Shown: positions 17,581 to 28,378, counted from the stretch's first letter. The stretch: 64,000 nt of DNA from Roseiarcus sp963748545 (GCA_963748545.1 CAVVJO010000032.1:76884-140883), one strand, 5' to 3'. The notes: generated from the sequence alone by a model not told the origin. Numbers and translations are program-made.

Positions 17581-18037
17581 GGTCTCGAAGGCTCTCCCCT
17601 TCGTACGGTGAACGCGCCTAAATTCGCGGAGGCGCCGGCGGGGCCGCCTCATCGGCCCTTGCGCGTGTCCGCCTTCCAAATCGCGCATCGGTTTCGACGG
17701 CTTGCAGTCTTGATCGGGACGCGGTCGAAAAGCCAGCTTTGTTGTTATAGTTCGATGAGGCCGGGCCCTCAAAAGGCCGGGGGTGGAGGAGCCGCCGAGG
17801 CGTCGTCTGCGCCAAATTGCCGCCCCAGTCCGAACACCGTATTGCCTCGACCCGCTGCGGTCGATACGGTGTCCGTCGGTTAACGCTTTCTTAAGCGGCG
17901 GGGTGGTGGGGGGTAATGCACATGTTCGGCGTCGATGGGCTGGCCGGGGCGGAGCGCCAGACGGCTCCGAGCCGTTCCGCCGCGTGCGTGACGAGGCGAC
18001 GCATCCGAACCCCATCGCTTCGAACGGTCGTCTAGAT
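17581..18037. other. Divergent intergenic region between sulP and the RND operon
   Basis: 457 bases with no recognisable gene on either strand. It should hold the leftward sulP promoter and the rightward efflux operon promoter. No regulator gene lies beside the efflux genes, unlike many RND systems. I saw no clear operator palindrome. Confidence 0.35.
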
Positions 18038-19684
18038 ATGGGGCGAGGAAGGTCCGCGCCTCACGCATGGCGCCCTGGCAAGTCTTTACGCCTTCGCGCG
18101 TCAACGGCGCTCGCGCTCGGCCTCGTCCTGCCGCTCGGCGCCTGCTCGGTCGGTCCGACCTTCGTCACTCCGCAGGCCTCGCTGGAGAGCCGTTGGCGGG
18201 ACGCCGGTTTTCCTGGGGTGAAGACAAGCCGGGAGGACTATCAGCAATGGTGGGCGGGGTTCCGCGATCCCACGCTGAACCGGCTCGTCGCCGTCGCCTA
18301 CAATCAAAATCTGACGCTGATGGAAGCGGGCGCGCGGGTGATCGAGGCCCGCGCGGCGCTCGGCCAGGCGATCGGCGAGGTCTACCCCCAGACGCAACAG
18401 TTGAACGGGACCGGCGACTATCTGCAGCCGAGCCGTACGGATGCGACCTCCAATCCCGACAACGCCATCACCTCGAGACAGTTCTGGCGGGTCAATGTGG
18501 GCGGGCAGGTCGCGTGGGAGCTCGACCTCTGGGGCAAGTTCCGCCACGGCGTCGAGCAGGCGGACGCGGCCTATCTGGCCTCGATCGCCACCTACGACGA
18601 CGTGCTCGTCACCATGATCGGCGACGTGGCGAGCGACTACATCCAGATCCGCACGCTTCAGGCGCAGATCGCCATCGCCCGCGACAACGTGGTCAAGCAG
18701 AAGGCGGCGCTGACGATCGCCAGGGACCGCTACCAGGGCGGCGCAACCTCGGAGCTCGACGTGTTCCAGGCCGAGAACGTGCTCGGCCAGACGGAAGCGG
18801 CAATCCCCCAGCTCACCGCGCAGGCGCAGCAGACCGAGAACGCGCTCGCGGTCCTCCTCGGCCTGCCGCCGGCCTCGATCGACGGGCTCCTCGGTCATTC
18901 GCGCGGCATTCCGGCGCCGCCGCGCAACGTCGCGGTCGGCGCGCCGGCCGACCTCCTGCGCCGGCGGCCCGACGTGCGCGCGGCGGAGCTCAAGGCGGAG
19001 GCGCAAAGCGCCAAGGTCGGCATCGCCGCAGCCGACCTCTATCCGGCCTTCTCGCTCGGCGGCGCGCTCGGTACGCTGGTCTCGACCACCAACGGCAATA
19101 CGATCGGCGAGCTCTTCACATCCCCGAGCATCACCTTCGCCTTCGGTCCGTCGTTCAGTTGGCCGGTGCTCAACTACGGCCAGATCACCAACCAGGTGCG
19201 CGCTCAGGACGCTGAGCTTCAAGCGCTGCTGATCGACTACAAGAACGTCGTGCTCAAGGCGGAGCGCGAGGTCGACAACGGGCTTGCCGGCTTTGTCGAG
19301 GGGCGCCAGCAGGTCGCCTATCTGAAGCGGAGCGCCGAGGCCGCAAGCAGCGCGCTGACTGTCGCCATCGCCCAGTACGAGCTCGGCTCGCGCGACTTCA
19401 CCACGGTGCTGACCGCGGAGCAGAATCTCTATCAGGCCCAGAATAATCTCGCGGCCGCCGAGGGCGGCGTGTCGATGAGCCTGACCACCGCCTATCGGGC
19501 GCTCGGCGGCGGCTGGCAGATTCGCGAGGGCGGCGATTTCGTCAACGACGCGACGCGCGACGAGATGCGCGCCCGCACCAACTACGGCGACATTCTTCCG
19601 CCGACCGGTCAGCCGCAGCCGCAGGCGCCCGGTCTTCCCGGCCCTTCCGACACCGGGCCGACTGTGCGGCCTCCGCAATGGTGA
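18038..19684 (+). CDS. RND efflux outer-membrane lipoprotein (NodT/OprM family)
   Basis: A TolC-like outer-membrane channel of 548 residues. The signal peptide ends in a lipobox LPLGAC with acylated Cys36, so it is anchored as a lipoprotein. The body has the two OEP repeats of paired helices: family motifs are WWAGFRDPTLNRLVAVAYNQ, VAWELDLWGKFRHGVEQADA, LLGLPPASIDGLL and LLRRRPDVRAAE. A Pro/Gln-rich tail follows. The frame is open upstream, but ATG 18038 places the signal peptide correctly. The last 7 bases overlap the start of the adaptor gene, so the three efflux genes form one operon. Confidence 0.93.
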   Translation: MGRGRSAPHAWRPGKSLRLRASTALALGLVLPLGACSVGPTFVTPQASLESRWRDAGFPGVKTSREDYQQWWAGFRDPTLNRLVAVAYNQNLTLMEAGARVIEARAALGQAIGEVYPQTQQLNGTGDYLQPSRTDATSNPDNAITSRQFWRVNVGGQVAWELDLWGKFRHGVEQADAAYLASIATYDDVLVTMIGDVASDYIQIRTLQAQIAIARDNVVKQKAALTIARDRYQGGATSELDVFQAENVLGQTEAAIPQLTAQAQQTENALAVLLGLPPASIDGLLGHSRGIPAPPRNVAVGAPADLLRRRPDVRAAELKAEAQSAKVGIAAADLYPAFSLGGALGTLVSTTNGNTIGELFTSPSITFAFGPSFSWPVLNYGQITNQVRAQDAELQALLIDYKNVVLKAEREVDNGLAGFVEGRQQVAYLKRSAEAASSALTVAIAQYELGSRDFTTVLTAEQNLYQAQNNLAAAEGGVSMSLTTAYRALGGGWQIREGGDFVNDATRDEMRARTNYGDILPPTGQPQPQAPGLPGPSDTGPTVRPPQW

Positions 19685-21051
19685 GCGACGTGAAGACCTG
19701 TCTCAAAGCACGCCGAGGGGCGACGGCGCGCGTCCTCGCCGCCGGCCTGATCGCCGCGCTCGTGGGCGCCGGGGGGACATGCCCGGCGCGCGCCGAGAAC
19801 GAGCTTCAGCGCCTGTGGGGCGACGTCTGGGGCCACGGCAAGCGGGCTCAGTCCCAACCCCCAGCCCCGCCGGCGGCGCAAGCGGCTCCCTCCGCGACGA
19901 CGAAAGCGCCGGCTCCCGGGCCGGCCCCGACGACGCAGCCGTCGGCGCCCGCGCCCGCCGCCCAACAGTCCGAGCCCCCGCCGCCCGCTGAGCCGGCTGC
20001 GGCGACGGTGCCGGTCGTGTCGCCGAAGGTGCAGGCGGTCAGCGAGACGCTGGTGATCACCGGCAACGCCGAGGCGGTCGAGGCGGTCAAGCTCGTCGCT
20101 CGCGTGCCGGGATATCTCGAGCAGATCCATTTCCAGGACGGCCAGCTCGTCAAGAAGGGGGACCTGCTGTTCACCATCCAGCAGGACCAGTACAAGGACC
20201 AGCTCCAGCAGGCCACGGCGCAGCTCGCGGCCGCGCAGGCGGCGCGCGACCACGCCCATCTCGAGGTCGGGCGCTACACCGCGCTCCTCAAGCAGCACGC
20301 GACCTCGCAGGTCGACGTCGACCACTGGGTGTTCGAGGAGAAGACGGCCCAGGCGAACGTCCTGGCGGCCCAGGCGCAGGTCGCGCTCGCCAAGCTCAAC
20401 CTCGGCTATACCGAGGTGACGGCGCCGTTCGACGGCCAGATGGGCCGGCATCTGGTCGATCCCAACAACATGGTCGGCGGCGACGGGGGGCCGCCGGCGC
20501 TCGCCGAAATCCTGCAGCTCGATCCGATCTATGTCGTCGCCAACATCAGTTCGCAGCAGGCGCTGCAGGTCCGCGCCAACCTTGACCAGCGGCGCCTGTC
20601 GCTCGACGAACTGCACAAGATCCCGATCGAGGCGGCGCTCTCCGACGAAACCGGCTTCCCCCATCACGGCGCGATCCAGTACGTCGCCCCGCAAATCGAC
20701 CCGCAGACCGGCACGCTGTACGTGCGCGGCATCCTGCGCAACCCGGATCGGACGCTGCTGCCGGGCATGTTCGTCAACATGCGCCTGCCGATGGGCAAGG
20801 TCACGAAGAGCGCCCTGCTCGTTCCCCAGATCGCGCTGCAGGAAGACCAGGGCGGCCGCTACCTGTTCGTTGTCGACGACAACGACGTCGTGAGGAAGCG
20901 CTACGTTCAGCTCGGCGAGGCGGTCGGCGACCTGCAGGTCGCCACGAGCGGCGTCACGGCGAGCGACCGGATCGTGGTCGGAGAGCTCTGGCGGACGTCG
21001 CCGGGCATGACGGTGACGCCCAAGGCGACGACCCTCGACGCCGTCCAGTAG
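19678..21051 (+). CDS. RND efflux periplasmic adaptor (membrane fusion protein)
   Basis: A 457-residue HlyD/AcrA-type adaptor. The N-terminal signal region ends around GGTCPARA, and an unusually long Pro/Ala/Gln-rich linker (about residues 58-112) precedes the first lipoyl half VKLVARVPGYLEQIHFQDGQ. An alpha-hairpin (about residues 170-240) with QATAQLAAAQAARDHAHLEV, the second lipoyl half YTEVTAPFDGQMGRHLVDP, beta-barrel and membrane-proximal domains follow. It bridges the pump at 21066 and the outer-membrane channel upstream. No lipobox is seen. Confidence 0.93.
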   Translation: MVSDVKTCLKARRGATARVLAAGLIAALVGAGGTCPARAENELQRLWGDVWGHGKRAQSQPPAPPAAQAAPSATTKAPAPGPAPTTQPSAPAPAAQQSEPPPPAEPAAATVPVVSPKVQAVSETLVITGNAEAVEAVKLVARVPGYLEQIHFQDGQLVKKGDLLFTIQQDQYKDQLQQATAQLAAAQAARDHAHLEVGRYTALLKQHATSQVDVDHWVFEEKTAQANVLAAQAQVALAKLNLGYTEVTAPFDGQMGRHLVDPNNMVGGDGGPPALAEILQLDPIYVVANISSQQALQVRANLDQRRLSLDELHKIPIEAALSDETGFPHHGAIQYVAPQIDPQTGTLYVRGILRNPDRTLLPGMFVNMRLPMGKVTKSALLVPQIALQEDQGGRYLFVVDDNDVVRKRYVQLGEAVGDLQVATSGVTASDRIVVGELWRTSPGMTVTPKATTLDAVQ

Positions 21052-21065
21052 CGGGGAAGCGGTCG

Positions 21066-24000
21066 ATGATCTCCAAGTTCTTCATCGAGCATCCCGTTCT
21101 CGCCAACGTGCTGGCGATCGTGCTGATCGTCGTCGGCGCGGTCTCGCTCTATCGCCTGCCCGTCTCCGAATATCCGAACGTGGTCCCCCCGACCGTCCAG
21201 GTGACCGCGAGCTATCCGGGCGCCAGCGCCCAGACGGTGATCGACACAGTCGCGCTGCCGATCGAGAATCAGGTCAACGGCGTCGACCACATGCTCTACA
21301 TGCAGTCGACCAGCGCGCCCGACGGCACCTATTCGCTCACCGTCACTTTCGAGATCGGCACCGATCCGAACATCGACCAGGTTCTGGTGCAAAACCGCGT
21401 GCAGCTCGCCCTGGCGTCGCTGCCCGAGCCGGTGCAGTCCCAGGGCGTCAACGTCCAGAAGAAAAACACCGCCATCCTCCAGATCGTCACGCTCGATTCC
21501 CCTGACGGCAAGTACGACGCCCTGTATCTGAGCAATTACGCGACGATCAACCTGATCGACGTGCTCGCGCGACTTCCAGGCGTCGGAGCGGTCAAGGTGT
21601 TCGGCGCCGGCTCCTATTCGATGCGCGTCTGGATGGATCCCCAAAAGTTGCAGTCGTTCGGTCTGCAGCCCAAGGACGTGATCAACGCGATCCGCGAGCA
21701 GAACCAGAATATCGCCGCCGGACAGGTGGGCATGCCCCCGGCCCCGCCGGAGACGGAGTTCCAGTACACGGTCGACGTCCAGTCGCGGCTCAACCAGCCG
21801 GACGAGTTCGGCAGCATCGTCGTCAAGGACCAGACCAACCAGGGCGGCCGGCTCATCCACTTGCGCGACGTCGCGCGCATCGAACTCGGCGCGCAGACCT
21901 ACTCGCAGGACTTTCGCGTCGACGCCAAGCCGGCCGCGGGCATCGCCATCTATCAGACGCCCGAGTCGAACTCGTTGCAGGTCGGCAAGGAGGTGAAGGA
22001 TACGATGGACAAGATGGCCAAGCGGTTCCCGCCCGGCCTGCAGTACGCCATCCCCTACGACACGACGACCTTCGTCCAGGATTCGATCGCCGAGGTCTAC
22101 CGGACCCTGTACGAGGCCGGCATCCTCGTCCTCATCGTCATTCTCGTCTTCCTGCAAAATTTTCGCGCCACCCTGGTGCCGGCGACGACGGTGCCGGTCA
22201 CCATCATCGGCGCCTTCGCGGGCATGGCGGCGCTCGGATTCACGGTCAATCTCTCGACCCTGTTCGGCATCGTGCTCGCGATCGGCATCGTGGTCGACGA
22301 CGCGATCGTCATCGTCGAGGGCGTGACCAAATACATCGAGCGCGGCATGTCGGGCCACGACTCGGCGATCCAGGCGATGAACGACCTGTTCGGGCCGATC
22401 ATCGGCATCACCCTGGTGCTGATGGCGGTGTTCATTCCCGCCGCCTTCGTGCCGGGCCTCACCGGCAACATGTTCGCCCAGTTCGCGCTGGTCATCGCCG
22501 CGACCGCCTTCATCAGCGCGATCAACGCCGCCACCCTGAAGCCGACCCAGTGCGCGCTGTGGCTGCGCACGCCGAAGCCGCCGGAGCAGCGAAATTTCTT
22601 TTTCCGCCTCTTCAATCATATCTACGATCCGATGGAGCGCGGCTACGCGGCCCTCATCGGCCGCATGGTCAATCACAGCGGCCTGATGGTCGTGCTGGCG
22701 CTGATCGTTTCCGGAGTGGGCTTCTGGGGCCTGACGCGGATCCCGACGGCGTTCATCCCGATCGACGACCAGGGCTACGTGATGCTCGCGGTTCAGCTTC
22801 CCGAGGGCGCATCGCTCGGCCGCACCACCGCCACCCTGGAAAAGGCGACGGCGGAGGCGCTCAAGATTCCCGGCGTCGATCGCGTGATCACCCTCGCCGG
22901 CATATCGCTGCTCGACAACAGCGCCGACCTTTTCAACGCCGGGGCCGCCTGGGTGATGCTGAAGCCCTTCTCGGACCGGCTGAAGGAGAAGGACGAGGGC
23001 CTCGTCCCCATCTTCCAACGGCTCCAGAAGGCGGTGGCTGCGCTGCCTGACGGCAAGGCCTACGTGCTGCCGCCGCCCGCCATCCAGGGCATCGGCAACG
23101 CGGGCGGATTCCAGATGCAGGTGGAGTTGCTCGGCGGCTCGACCGACTACGAAAAGCTCGGCAATCTCACCAACCAGATCGTCGCCGCCGCCGACGCCGA
23201 CCCGGCGTTGAGCAACGTGCTCACCACGTTCCACACCGAGGCGCCCGCACGTCACCCTGATGGTCGATCGCGACCGGGCCCAGACGTTGCGCGTGAGCGT
23301 CGGAGACGTGTTCTCGACGCTGACCGACTTCGTCGGCTCGACCTATGTCAACCAGTTCAACAAATTCGGGCTCTCGCTGCAGGTCTATGTGCAGGCGGAC
23401 TCGCGCTTCCGGCTGCATCCCGAGGACCTCCTGAGCCTCTATGTCCGCAGCCAGGACGGCTCCATGGTGCCGATCGGCGCGGTCGCCCATCTCGGTTCGA
23501 CGGTCGCGCCCCCGCTCTTGACCCTCTACAATCTCTATCCCTCGTCGACGATCGTCGGCGCGCCCGGGCGCGGCTTCAGCTCCGGCCAGGCGCTAACGGC
23601 GATGGAGTCGATCGCCAAGCGCGTGCTGCCTGCTGACGTCTCCTACGAATGGACCGCAATGTCCTACCAGGAGAAGATCACCGGCAATCAGCTCTATTAT
23701 GTTTTTGGCTTGTCTATCCTGCTCGTCTATCTCGTCCTGGCGGGCCAGTACGAGAGCTGGATCCTGCCGCTCGCGGTGCTCTCGGCGGTGCCGCTCGCGT
23801 TGCTTGGTCCGGTGATCGCGCTGACGAGCCTCGGGGCGGGCAACAACCTCTATACCCAGATCGGCCTGATGCTGCTGATCGCGCTCTCGGCCAAGAATGG
23901 CATTCTGATCGTCGAGGTGGCGCGCGAGGAGCGCCTCGTTCACGGCAAGTCGATCTGGGAGTCGGCGGTGGAGGCCTCGCGCCTGCGTTTCCGGCCGATC

Positions 24001-24276
24001 CTGATGACGTCCTTCGCCTTCATTCTCGGCGTCCTGCCGCTGGTGCTGGCCACCGGCGCCGGCGCCAACGCACGCCGCTCCCTCGGCATCAGCGTGTTTT
24101 CGGGCATGATCGCTTCGACCTGCCTCGCCGTCCTGTTCGTGCCGTCGTTCTTCGCGGTGCTGCAGCGGTTCGAGGAATGGCGGAAGAGCCGGAAGAAGCC
24201 GAAGGCGGCGCCCGCGGCGCCGGTTCCGCCCGCTCCGCCGCCCACGCCGGAGGAGACCGCGACGGCAGGAGCGTGA
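21066..24276 (+). CDS. RND multidrug efflux permease, HAE1/AcrB family (frameshifted)
   Basis: Inner-membrane proton-driven pump that exports hydrophobic compounds through the adaptor and channel encoded just upstream. It starts MISKFFIEHPVLANVLAIVL. Proton-relay aspartates lie in GIVVDDAIVIVEG (TM4), and further signatures are FFFRLFNHIYDPMERGY and ALSAKNGILIVEVAREER. The frame breaks at 23244-23246, where GCGCCCGCAC has one C too many. Removing it gives FHTEAPHVTLMVDRDRAQTL and a single protein of about 1,069 residues, the standard AcrB size. Both parts are conserved, so the break is probably a sequence error. A Pro/Ala-rich tail ends the protein. Substrates unknown. Confidence 0.93.
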
Positions 24277-24282
24277 CAGGCC

Positions 24283-25101
24283 TCACGCGTCGCGCGGATC
24301 GTCCCGTGTTCGCGAGCGGTCGCGCGGCTCCTTCACCCGCGCGACGTATAAGTTTGTGACCCAATCCGTTTCGACCACGTCCGGGAGCGCCGCTGCAACG
24401 GATCGGAGGAGGTCGTCGCGACGGCCCTGGGGCAGCCGGAGGTGGTCGGAACGCGTCCCGAGGTATTCCGCGAACGCGGAGGGGGTGTAGGCTCGACGCC
24501 ACCGATAGGCGCGGCGTTCGGGGGGGTCGAAGCAACCGCTGGCCGCGATCAGCCCCGGAACGGGTCCCTCCGGCAAGTACCAAGCTTCCGGCGGCGGGCC
24601 CCGAAGTTCGGGCGCCCAGTGCGTGTACGCCGGCCGCAGACGGGCCATCAATTCGGGCGACCACGCCGGCGTGTGACCGAAAATCGACAGGCAGCCGTCG
24701 GGCGCCAGCGCCTCGGCCGCCTTCTTGAACGCCAGGCCCGTCTGAAGCCAGTGCCACGATTGCGCCGCCGCGACGAGATGAAACGTGCGACCCTCGAGCG
24801 GCCAGTCCTCGAACGTCGCGACTTGGAAACGGACCGCCTTGGCGTTCGAGAATTTTCGCTCCGCGAGCCCGATCAGCGCCGCCCCTGGATCGACGCCGGT
24901 GACGTCGAGACCGTCGGCGACGAAACCGGCGGTCGCTTGGCCTGACCCGCACCCGACCTCCAGGACGCGATCGCCCCGCCGAAGCCCTGCGATCGTCATG
25001 AGGTCGGTGAACACGTCCCTCGGGTAGCCGTTGCGCTGAGCGTCGTACGCATCGGCGACGCGATCAAAGACTCGTCCCTCAGTCACGCTCGGTCCCTCCA
25101 T
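24283..25101 (-). CDS. Class I SAM-dependent methyltransferase
   Basis: This 272-residue protein has a Methyltransf_11-type fold: motif I VLEVGCGSGQATAGF (about residues 46-60), acidic loop VTGVDPGAALIGLAE, and motif SWHWLQTGLAFKKAAEALAP typical of ubiquinone/biotin-type and trans-aconitate-type methyltransferases. The substrate is unknown. It converges on the RND pump gene, whose stop lies 6 bases away, and is divergent from the helicase gene (220-base spacer). Confidence 0.85.
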   Translation of the reverse strand: MEGPSVTEGRVFDRVADAYDAQRNGYPRDVFTDLMTIAGLRRGDRVLEVGCGSGQATAGFVADGLDVTGVDPGAALIGLAERKFSNAKAVRFQVATFEDWPLEGRTFHLVAAAQSWHWLQTGLAFKKAAEALAPDGCLSIFGHTPAWSPELMARLRPAYTHWAPELRGPPPEAWYLPEGPVPGLIAASGCFDPPERRAYRWRRAYTPSAFAEYLGTRSDHLRLPQGRRDDLLRSVAAALPDVVETDWVTNLYVARVKEPRDRSRTRDDPRDA

Positions 25102-25321
25102 GCCCTCAAGCTATCGCCTTGCGGCAGGAAAAGTTGAGATCCTTTTGCGGAGCGGCGAGAATGTTCGGAAATCGCGGCGGCTTTGGACTCCTTTATCGGC
25201 GCGGGACGAACCCACATTTGCCGCTGACACGACAGAACTCGGGCTCTGCTTCCCTTTCCCTGCGTTTTCGCGCATACCGTGCGCGATCGCGCATTCCCGC
25301 CGCGATCGAGTTTCGCTCCCT

Positions 25322-27073
25322 TTGAACCCATTCACCTCGAATCCGTCGCTCGCCCTCGCGCTTGACGAGCGCGGCTATCTGGAGCCGACCCCGGTTCAGG
25401 CCGCCGTCACTGCCGAGGAGACCCGGGGCCGGGATCTCCTGGTGTCGGCCCAGACCGGCTCGGGCAAGACCGTCGCCTATGGCGTCGCGATGGCGGAGAC
25501 GCTGCTCGGCGACGCCCCTCAATTTCCCCCGCCCGGCGCGCCGCTCGCGCTGGTGGTCGCGCCGACGCGCGAGCTGGCGCTGCAGGTCGAGCGCGAGCTG
25601 GCCTGGCTTTTTCGCCCCACCGGCGCCCGCATTGTCGCTTGCGTCGGCGGCATGGACGCCCAGCGCGAGCGCCGGATCCTGCAGTCGGGCGTCCAAATCG
25701 TCGTGGGCACGCCGGGGCGGTTGCGCGATCACATCGAGCGCAAGGCGCTCGACGTTTCCGCGCTGAGAATCGTGGTGCTCGACGAAGCCGACGAGATGCT
25801 CGATCTCGGCTTTCGCGAGGATCTCGAATTCATGCTCGCCGCAATGCCGGCGACAAAGCGCAGCCTGTTGTTTTCCGCGACCGTGCCCAAGGGCATCGCG
25901 ACGCTGGCGAAGAGCTATCAGCGCAACGCCATGCGGATCGAGGTCGAGCGCGGCAAGCATGGCCATGTCGACATCGAATATCGCGCCATCCGCATCCATC
26001 CGCAGGAAAGCGAGGCGGCGGTCGTCAATCTGCTGCGCCTCGTCGAATCGCCGACGGCCATCGTGTTCTGCAACACCCGTGAGGCGGTGCGCCATCTCAG
26101 CGCGACGCTCACCGAGCGCGGCTTCTCGGTCGTGACGCTGTCGGGGGAACTCAGCCAGCATGAACGCAACCAGGCGATGCAGGCGCTGCGCAACGGGCGC
26201 TCGCGCGTGCTGGTGGCGACCGACGTCGCCGCGCGCGGCATCGACCTGCCCAGCGTCGGCATCGTCATCCACGCCGATCTGCCCCACGACGTCGAGACGC
26301 TTCAGCATCGCAGCGGACGCACCGGCCGCGCCGGCAAGAAGGGCGTCAGCGCCATTCTCACTCCGTTCGGGCGGCGGCGCAGCGCCGAACGCCTGTTTGC
26401 CGAGGCCGGCATCGAACCCCTCTGGATAGGACCGCCGACCGCCGCCGAAGTGCGCGCGCTCGACGCCGAGCGCTTCATCGCCGATCCGACGCTCAAGGAG
26501 CCCGCGTCCGAGGACGACCTCGACATGGCGCGCCGATTGATCGCCGAGCGCAGCCCCGAAGAGATCGCTGCGGCGCTGGTGCGGCTCTATCGCGCGCGGC
26601 TGCCGGCGATCGAGGAGGTCACCGATCCCGGCGAGCGTCCGCCCGCCAGCCGCCAGCGGCCGGTCTACAGCGAGCGAGCGCCGCGCGGACGCGCGGCCCG
26701 GGAGGATCGCGACTTCGGGAAACCGGCTCGCACCGGCCCCGGCAAGCACGCGCTCGGCGGCGGCTCGTGGTTTCGTCTCGACGTCGGGCGCGCCAAGGGC
26801 GCCGATCCGAAATGGATCTTGCCGATGATCTGCCGCGCGGGCGGCCTCACCAAGGCCGACATCGGCACGATCCGCGTGTTCGACCACGAAACCAAGTTCG
26901 AGATCTCGGCGGAGGCGGCGGCCAAATTCACCGCCGACATCAAGAAGCGGGTCGGTGAAACCCCGCTGATCGAGCCGCTCGGCCCCGCGCGCGAGGGCGG
27001 ATCCGCGCCGCAAATCGGCGGCAAGCCGGACAAGCGCACCCGTCTGGCGCGCAAGGCCCAGCGCAACGCCTGA
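25322..27073 (+). CDS. DEAD-box RNA helicase with DbpA-type RNA-binding domain
   Basis: This ATP-dependent RNA helicase likely acts in ribosome assembly or RNA turnover. Motifs in order: Q-motif region YLEPTPVQAAVTAE, Walker A SAQTGSGKT, PTREL, GG, TPGRL, DEAD, SAT, then VFCNTR, VATDVAARGIDLP and HRSGRTGRAG. A charged linker with Arg-rich RAPRGRAAREDRDFGKPART precedes a C-terminal DbpA/CsdA-type RRM-like domain (about residues 490-560, FRLDVGRAKGADPKWILPMI). Start is uncertain: TTG 25322 (LNPFTSNPSLALALDERGY) begins just before the Q motif, and the frame is open for 74 codons upstream without a better candidate. Confidence 0.92.
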   Translation: MNPFTSNPSLALALDERGYLEPTPVQAAVTAEETRGRDLLVSAQTGSGKTVAYGVAMAETLLGDAPQFPPPGAPLALVVAPTRELALQVERELAWLFRPTGARIVACVGGMDAQRERRILQSGVQIVVGTPGRLRDHIERKALDVSALRIVVLDEADEMLDLGFREDLEFMLAAMPATKRSLLFSATVPKGIATLAKSYQRNAMRIEVERGKHGHVDIEYRAIRIHPQESEAAVVNLLRLVESPTAIVFCNTREAVRHLSATLTERGFSVVTLSGELSQHERNQAMQALRNGRSRVLVATDVAARGIDLPSVGIVIHADLPHDVETLQHRSGRTGRAGKKGVSAILTPFGRRRSAERLFAEAGIEPLWIGPPTAAEVRALDAERFIADPTLKEPASEDDLDMARRLIAERSPEEIAAALVRLYRARLPAIEEVTDPGERPPASRQRPVYSERAPRGRAAREDRDFGKPARTGPGKHALGGGSWFRLDVGRAKGADPKWILPMICRAGGLTKADIGTIRVFDHETKFEISAEAAAKFTADIKKRVGETPLIEPLGPAREGGSAPQIGGKPDKRTRLARKAQRNA

Positions 27074-27090
27074 GGCGGTCGCCCTCGTCG

Positions 27091-27867
27091 TTACTCCTCG
27101 ACGTGGGGCTCTTCGTCCCCGACCTCAGCGTCGTCGTCCTCGACCGGCTGCTTCTCACGTGCGGCGGTCTGCGGCTTCGGTTTGCCAAACACCGCATTGA
27201 CGTCGATACGCTCCTCGACCGGCTTCGGCTTCGGCGCGCCGAACACTTCGAGCTGGCTCGACGGGGCGGGCTGAGCGGGTTTGGCGGTGGTGATTTCGGC
27301 CGAGACCAGGGTCTGTCCCCCTGGCTCCTCGACTTTCGGGCGGTCCTTGGCGGCGCGGTTGACTTCAAAGTCGAGATCGATCTGCGAGCAGAGGCCCAGC
27401 GTCACCGGGTCCATCGGCTGAAGATTGGCCGAGTTCCAGTGGGTGCGCTCACGGATCGCCTGCAACGTGTGCTTGGTCGTGCCAACCAGGCGCATGATCT
27501 GCGCGTCCTTCAGCTCCGCGTGGTTGCGCAGCAGCCACAGCACGGCGTTCGGACGGTCTTGCCGGCGCGACAGCGGCGTGTAACGCGCCCCCCGCGGCTT
27601 CTTGAACTCTGGCGTCCGCACCTTCGAGACGGCGAGATGCAGGCGGATGTCCGGGTTGCTCTCGGCCTTGGCGATCTCCTCGCGGGTGAGCTGGCCAGTC
27701 GAGATCGGGTCGTAGCCCTTGATGCCTGTCGCCACTTCGCCGTCGGCGATGCCTTTGACTTCGAGCGGATGCAGCTTACAGAATTCCGCGATCTGGTCGA
27801 AGGTCAGGGAGGTGTTCTCAACCAGCCAGACGGCGGTCGCCTTCGGCATCAGCGGCGTGTCGCTCAT
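27091..27867 (-). CDS. TrcR-like cell-cycle regulator (DUF1013)
   Basis: A 258-residue protein conserved across alphaproteobacteria. The N-terminal MPKATAVWLVENTSLTFDQI and central NAVLWLLRNHAELKDAQIMR then LVGTTKHTLQAIRERTHWNS are typical. The Caulobacter homologue TrcR is an RNA-polymerase-associated cell-cycle transcription factor. The C-terminal third is Pro/Lys/Glu-rich and ends in an acidic tail. It converges on the helicase gene (18 bases apart). Confidence 0.85.
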   Translation of the reverse strand: MSDTPLMPKATAVWLVENTSLTFDQIAEFCKLHPLEVKGIADGEVATGIKGYDPISTGQLTREEIAKAESNPDIRLHLAVSKVRTPEFKKPRGARYTPLSRRQDRPNAVLWLLRNHAELKDAQIMRLVGTTKHTLQAIRERTHWNSANLQPMDPVTLGLCSQIDLDFEVNRAAKDRPKVEEPGGQTLVSAEITTAKPAQPAPSSQLEVFGAPKPKPVEERIDVNAVFGKPKPQTAAREKQPVEDDDAEVGDEEPHVEE

Positions 27868-28116
27868 TGTGGGCTTGCTCCTTCACGATCGATGGGCCGC
27901 GCGGGTTCGGTCTCTGGCCCGACGGGGCGCAGCCTCAAAAAACAAAATTCGAGGGGGATGCCTCCTTATAGGCGCCGCAGGGGCGAAATGCAATCGCAAG
28001 GCCAGGGGTTGAAGCCACGCGGCTTCGCCCCCACCTCCTGGGCCGCGTATCGACGGATCTAGGAACCTTCCGCTCCAGCCGGAGTTTGGGCCTGTGAACG
28101 TCAAGGAGGTCCCTCA

Positions 28117-28371
28117 ATGAAGTCCGCTTATCTCGCCGCCGCGATCGCGATGGCTGTTTCGTTCGCCGCCGCGTCTGCTCCGGCCGAAGCCAAGGGCTGC
28201 CTCAAGGGCGCAATGGTCGGCGGCGTAGCGGGGCATTTTGCCGGCCATCACGGCGTCTTGGGCGCGATCGGCGGCTGCGTCGTGGGCCATCACATGGCCG
28301 CCGAAAAAGAGAAGAACGACGCCGCGGCGGCGCAGAACGCGCATCCGGCCCCGCAGCCCAACGATCAATAA
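28117..28371 (+). CDS. Small secreted glycine-zipper protein, unknown function
   Basis: 84 residues with a signal peptide (MKSAYLAAAIAMAVSFAAAS then APAEA) and a glycine-rich segment CLKGAMVGGVAGHFAGHHGV, LGAIGGCVVGHHM with two cysteines and five histidines. A charged, Ala-rich tail follows. This is a glycine-zipper motif of the kind seen in small periplasmic or outer-membrane-associated proteins. CAAGGAGG lies upstream of the ATG. Function unknown. It converges on tsaD, 8 bases away. Confidence 0.75.
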   Translation: MKSAYLAAAIAMAVSFAAASAPAEAKGCLKGAMVGGVAGHFAGHHGVLGAIGGCVVGHHMAAEKEKNDAAAAQNAHPAPQPNDQ

Positions 28372-28378
28372 GGCGGCG

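Noticed and set aside
20907..23255. 782-codon minus-strand frame opposite the RND pump
   Set aside because: It mirrors the codon bias of the real gene on the + strand and is rich in Asp/Arg/His; a typical shadow in high-G+C DNA.
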